Source: Acidobacteriota bacterium
GTDB taxonomy: Bacteria; Acidobacteriota; Terriglobia; Bryobacterales; Bryobacteraceae
Length of the DNA: 8,619 bases
Assembly: GCA_021788955.1 (NCBI GenBank)
Contig: JAJYKC010000064.1
Location: 1 to 8,619, forward strand
Direction: 5' to 3'
In this document: in pieces, positions 6,225 through 8,619 of the stretch
How positions within the stretch are numbered: position 1 is the first letter of the stretch
How the letters are laid out: every line of letters begins with the position of its first letter
Notes under the pieces: generated by a model
Seen by the model: the letters and a program-made list of their open reading frames with translations, nothing else
Databases searched by the model: none
What the model was told of the DNA's origin: nothing
Made by a program: the position numbers and the translations under genes

Positions 6225-7355
6225 TTATTTGGTTACAAATGAGCAGATTACGTCCGATATCCGGGCGCTCGCCCGGCCATCTCCGTATGGATTGTGAACG
6301 GCCGACATCGCCTCATACGTCCACTCGTCTTCGATGAGCCTCGCCGCCTCGCCAACAATCCGCTCAACGTCCGTCCCCACCAGCCTCACCGTCCCCGCCT
6401 CCACCGCCTCCGGCCGCTCCGTCTTCTCCCGCAGCACCAGCACCGGCTTGCCCAGCGACGGCGCCTCCTCCTGAATCCCGCCCGAGTCCGTCACAATCAA
6501 ATACGCCCGCCGCATCAGGTCGACAAACGGAACGTAATCGAGCGGCTCAATCAGCACAATATTCGCCCGCCCCCGCAACCGCCGCCCCACTGGCCCCTGC
6601 ACATTCGGATTCGGATGAACCGGAAACACAATCGTCACGCCCTTGCGCTCCGACAGACGCAACACGGCTTCGCAGATCCGCTCAAACCCCTCGCCGAAAC
6701 TCTCCCGCCGGTGCGCGGTCACCAGAATCATCTTCCGCGACCCATCGAGTTCCGGCCATTCCCGCCCCTTCAGCCGCCCGCTCTCCAACCCGTCCCGCAC
6801 ATGCAGCACCGCGTCGATCCCCGTGTTTCCGGTCACCGTGATCGCTCCCCGGTCCACGCCTTCGCGCAGCAGGTTCGCCGCCGCGCCCTCGGTCGCCGCG
6901 AAATGCAGCCTGGCGATCCTCCCCGTCAGCGCCCGATTCAGCTCCTCCGGAAACGGCTGCGACAAATCGTGCGTACGCAGCCCCGCCTCCACGTGCGCCA
7001 CCGGCACGCGCCGGTAAAACGCGCTCAGCGCGCCGAACAAAGTCGTGGTCGTGTCCCCTTGCACCACAACCAAGGCTGGCTTCTCCCGATCGAGAATCGG
7101 ATCCAGCCCGGTGAGCATCCGCGCCGAGGCCTCCGCCAGCGTCTGGTTCGGACGCATAAGATCCAGATCGTGATCGGGCTTCACGTCGAACGCCGCGAGC
7201 ACCTGGTCCAGCATCTCGCGGTGCTGCGCCGTCACGCACACGCGCACGCGCACCTCCGGCTCCCGCGCGCGAAGCGCATGAACCAGCGGACAAAGCTTAA
7301 TCGCCTCCGGCCGCGTGCCGAAAATGATCAGGACAGTGGGAGCGGGCGCGCTCAT
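6225..7355 (-). CDS. wecB: UDP-N-acetylglucosamine 2-epimerase (non-hydrolysing)
   Basis: A full-length 376-residue GT-B-fold enzyme that interconverts UDP-GlcNAc and UDP-ManNAc in the cytoplasm, supplying ManNAc for surface polysaccharides. Seen: '[15 protein letters not shown]' at 10-24 (N-terminal nucleotide fold), '[11 protein letters not shown]' at 41-51, '[10 protein letters not shown]' with Asp101, '[10 protein letters not shown]' with Glu123, 'PFPEELNR' with Glu137, '[11 protein letters not shown]' with His215, and '[19 protein letters not shown]' in the UDP-binding C-terminal half. Asp101, Glu123, Glu137 and His215 correspond to the catalytic Asp95, Glu117, Glu131 and His213 of E. 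coli WecB. ATG at 7355 precedes the fold by eight residues. The start is 21 bases after the infA stop, with no strong Shine-Dalgarno between, so co-transcription with infA is likely. No other polysaccharide genes are in view, apart from the TMTC-like gene far left. Confidence 0.96.
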   Translation of the reverse strand: MSAPAPTVLIIFGTRPEAIKLCPLVHALRAREPEVRVRVCVTAQHREMLDQVLAAFDVKPDHDLDLMRPNQTLAEASARMLTGLDPILDREKPALVVVQGDTTTTLFGALSAFYRRVPVAHVEAGLRTHDLSQPFPEELNRALTGRIARLHFAATEGAAANLLREGVDRGAITVTGNTGIDAVLHVRDGLESGRLKGREWPELDGSRKMILVTAHRRESFGEGFERICEAVLRLSERKGVTIVFPVHPNPNVQGPVGRRLRGRANIVLIEPLDYVPFVDLMRRAYLIVTDSGGIQEEAPSLGKPVLVLREKTERPEAVEAGTVRLVGTDVERIVGEAARLIEDEWTYEAMSAVHNPYGDGRASARISDVICSFVTK

Positions 7356-7376
7356 GCCGTCAACCGGCGCTGGCGG

Positions 7377-7595
7377 TTACTTGTGCCGGTACGTGATGCG
7401 GCCCTTGGTGAGATCGTAAGGGGAAAGTTCGAGGGTGACTCGGTCGCCCGCAAGCACCCGAATCCGGTTGCGGCGCAACTTGCCGGCCAGGTGCGCCAGC
7501 ACCAGCCGGTCTTGATCCAACTGAACGCTAAATTGGCCCGCGGGAAACTTCTCCACCACGGTGCCGGTGACTTCAATGCAATCTTCTTTACTCAT
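7377..7595 (-). CDS. infA: Translation initiation factor IF-1
   Basis: A 72-residue protein with the single OB fold of IF-1, which binds the ribosomal A site on the 30S subunit and assists IF-2 and IF-3 at initiation. It begins '[18 protein letters not shown]' and ends '[17 protein letters not shown]', matching the family from end to end and at the usual length. '[13 protein letters not shown]' is the conserved basic segment. The frame is open far upstream (through part of the permease gene in another frame), but homology starts at the ATG at 7595, and GGAGG lies 3 bases before it. The gene is not beside secY/map/rpsM genes here, where infA often sits, so it could be one of several copies in the genome. 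Codon choice is more mixed than in neighbouring - strand genes, as expected for a highly expressed gene. Confidence 0.95.
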   Translation of the reverse strand: MSKEDCIEVTGTVVEKFPAGQFSVQLDQDRLVLAHLAGKLRRNRIRVLAGDRVTLELSPYDLTKGRITYRHK

Positions 7596-7598
7596 TCG

Positions 7599-7603
7599 CC
7601 TCC
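7599..7603 (-). promoter_or_regulatory. Shine-Dalgarno of infA
   Basis: GGAGG on the - strand ends 3 bases before ATG 7595; the spacing is short but the motif is strong and supports this start over an in-frame ATG at 7631. Confidence 0.55.
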
Positions 7604-7626
7604 AACGGAATAACGATTCCGACGTT

Positions 7627-7655
7627 TTCATCGTACCAGAGCGCCCGCAAGTCAA
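7627..7655 (-). promoter_or_regulatory. Candidate promoter of infA-wecB
   Basis: On the - strand TTGACT (7655-7650, 5 of 6 to the -35 consensus) is followed after 17 bases by GATGAA (7632-7627, 3 of 6). A better -10-like hexamer, TACGAT in an extended TGG context (7635-7630), has only a 14-base spacer. The region lies between the permease stop and infA, where a promoter is expected, but the exact -10 is uncertain. Confidence 0.35.
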
Positions 7656-7678
7656 CTCCCCCGCCCGCCGCCCCTTGG

Positions 7679-8619
7679 CTACTCTTCCCGAAGCGCGCTC
7701 GTAGGGTCTATCCGGCTCGCGCGCCACGCCGGTATAAAGCTCGCCGCAAGCGCCGCACAAATAAGTAATCCGATCATCATTGCGAACGTAAAACCACCCG
7801 TCGCCTGCATCCCCGTCACCATCCGCCGCAGCACCGCTCCCGCCGCCAGCGCTCCAAGCCCTCCGGCCGCCGCCCCCAACCCGATCATGCCGACGCTCTG
7901 GCCGAGCACCAGGCCAAGCACATCCCGCGCGCTCGCCCCCAGCGCCATCCTCACTCCGAATTCCGGCACCCGCAGCCGCGTGAGGTACTCCAGCACGCCG
8001 TAGATCCCCGCGCACGCCAGAAGCAGCGACAGCGCGGCGAAAACCCCAAACAGCAACAGCAGGAACCGCTGCTGCCCCAGGCTCGCCGCCGCCAACTGCT
8101 CCAGCGTCCGCACCTCGTACAGCACCTGGTCGTTCGCCTCGCCGCGCAGTTCATGCCGCAGCGGCTCCACCACGCTCAGCGGCGGAACCTTCGTTCTCAC
8201 CACAATCGACATCAGCGTCGACCACCGCCGCGTCCACGCATCCGGAATCTGCGCGAACGGATAATAAAACTGCGCGCGGATGCCGGCCTGATCGTCCCCA
8301 GCCAACCCCCAGTAGCGCACGTGCCCGGCCACTCCAACCACCTCCCGCGGAACATCCCCAAAATCCGGAATCCAAAGCCGCCGCCCCACCGCGTTCTGCC
8401 CCGGAAAAGCGCTCCTGGCGAGCACATCGTCAATCACGATCACCGGCGCGCTGTTCAACCGGTCGCCGTCGTTGAACCAACGCCCCGCGCGCACAGCAAG
8501 GCCCATCACGTTCAGATACTCCGGTGTCACGCACGTCGAGATCGCCACGGGCTGCCGGTCCACCGGAGGAATGCTCGCGCTCGGCCAATACCCGTTCTCG
8601 TTGTGTCCTTCCAGATCGG
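7679..8619 (-). CDS. MacB/FtsX-type ABC permease, ADOP-like (5' partial)
   Basis: The frame is open to the right edge, so the N-terminal part is missing; the visible C-terminal part is about 313 residues and ends in TAG at 7681-7679. It shows the end of a MacB-like periplasmic core ('[19 protein letters not shown]', '[20 protein letters not shown]') followed by an FtsX domain with three transmembrane helices: one near '[19 protein letters not shown]', one near '[18 protein letters not shown]', one near '[15 protein letters not shown]'. The ending '[17 protein letters not shown]' is the hallmark terminus of these permeases. Between TM1 and TM2 '[13 protein letters not shown]' is the typical cytoplasmic coupling segment that contacts the ATPase. 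MacB-type systems move peptides, lipoproteins or drugs out of the envelope; the substrate is unknown. The duplicated, 800-residue form of this family (ADOP) is very abundant in acidobacteria. Whether this copy is duplicated cannot be seen. Confidence 0.88.
   Translation of the reverse strand, partial: DLEGHNENGYWPSASIPPVDRQPVAISTCVTPEYLNVMGLAVRAGRWFNDGDRLNSAPVIVIDDVLARSAFPGQNAVGRRLWIPDFGDVPREVVGVAGHVRYWGLAGDDQAGIRAQFYYPFAQIPDAWTRRWSTLMSIVVRTKVPPLSVVEPLRHELRGEANDQVLYEVRTLEQLAAASLGQQRFLLLLFGVFAALSLLLACAGIYGVLEYLTRLRVPEFGVRMALGASARDVLGLVLGQSVGMIGLGAAAGGLGALAAGAVLRRMVTGMQATGGFTFAMMIGLLICAALAASFIPAWRASRIDPTSALREE

Noticed and set aside
5352..6242. Long + strand open frame opposite the AAA+ gene
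   Set aside because: Arg/His/Pro-rich translation with no domain; the - strand frame has every Clp ATPase motif.
6294..7613. 439-residue + strand open frame opposite wecB and infA
   Set aside because: It covers two well-supported genes on the other strand and its translation is low-complexity Arg/His/Pro/Gln.
7656..7675. G-rich run on the - strand after the permease as a G-quadruplex or terminator
   Set aside because: The G runs are uneven (not four clean runs of three), and there is no hairpin with T-run; composition alone explains it.
7596..8015. Upstream open extension of the infA frame through the permease gene
   Set aside because: IF-1 homology starts at ATG 7595; the upstream part is an out-of-phase shadow of the permease.
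1..8619. tRNA, rRNA, CRISPR, insertion sequence or phage attachment features
   Set aside because: I saw no clover-leaf or GTTCGA-type T-loop in context, no regularly spaced repeats, no transposase and no terminal inverted repeats.

Overview
The window is GC-rich and densely coding. It holds eight recognisable protein genes, five of them cut by neither edge apart from the two terminal ones, and no RNA gene, mobile element or CRISPR array that I can see. The best guess for the source is an acidobacterium of the Solibacter/Bryobacter type. The reasons are the MacB/FtsX-type permease of the 'ADOP' style at the right edge, a TMTC-like TPR membrane protein at the left edge, and a membrane protein whose C-terminal beta domain resembles one I associate with that group. 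This is inference from protein style, not from a marker gene.

Left block, + strand (2-2985): the C-terminal part of a polytopic TMTC-like membrane protein ending in two TPRs, then after 4 bases an SRPBCC ligand-binding protein, then a ferrochelatase whose start lies inside the SRPBCC gene. The tight packing suggests co-transcription, and the SRPBCC/ferrochelatase overlap suggests coupled translation. The ferrochelatase resembles the actinobacterial type and ends in a cysteine-rich tail that may bind an iron-sulfur cluster.

Middle block (2907-5073): rsmI, the 16S rRNA C1402 2'-O-methyltransferase, lies on the - strand and overlaps the ferrochelatase 3' end tail-to-tail by 79 bases. Divergent from it, on the + strand, is a JAB/MPN-fold membrane protein in which one of the metal-binding histidines is replaced by arginine.

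Right block, - strand (8619 down to 5088): the C-terminal part of an ABC-type permease, then infA (IF-1), wecB (UDP-GlcNAc 2-epimerase) and a compact single-ring Clp-type AAA+ ATPase. infA and wecB are 21 bases apart and probably co-transcribed; the AAA+ gene follows after 96 bases with its own strong Shine-Dalgarno sequence.

The + strand is strongly C-rich over genes of both orientations. As a result, + strand genes use C-ending codons and most - strand genes use G-ending codons, which points to a replication-strand bias rather than to gene transfer. The most unusual items are the degenerate-JAMM membrane protein, the solo Clp-type ATPase with an F-G-F tripeptide where ClpP-docking loops occur, and the ferrochelatase/rsmI overlap that encodes the cysteine tail. 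I do not see a clearly novel multi-gene system.
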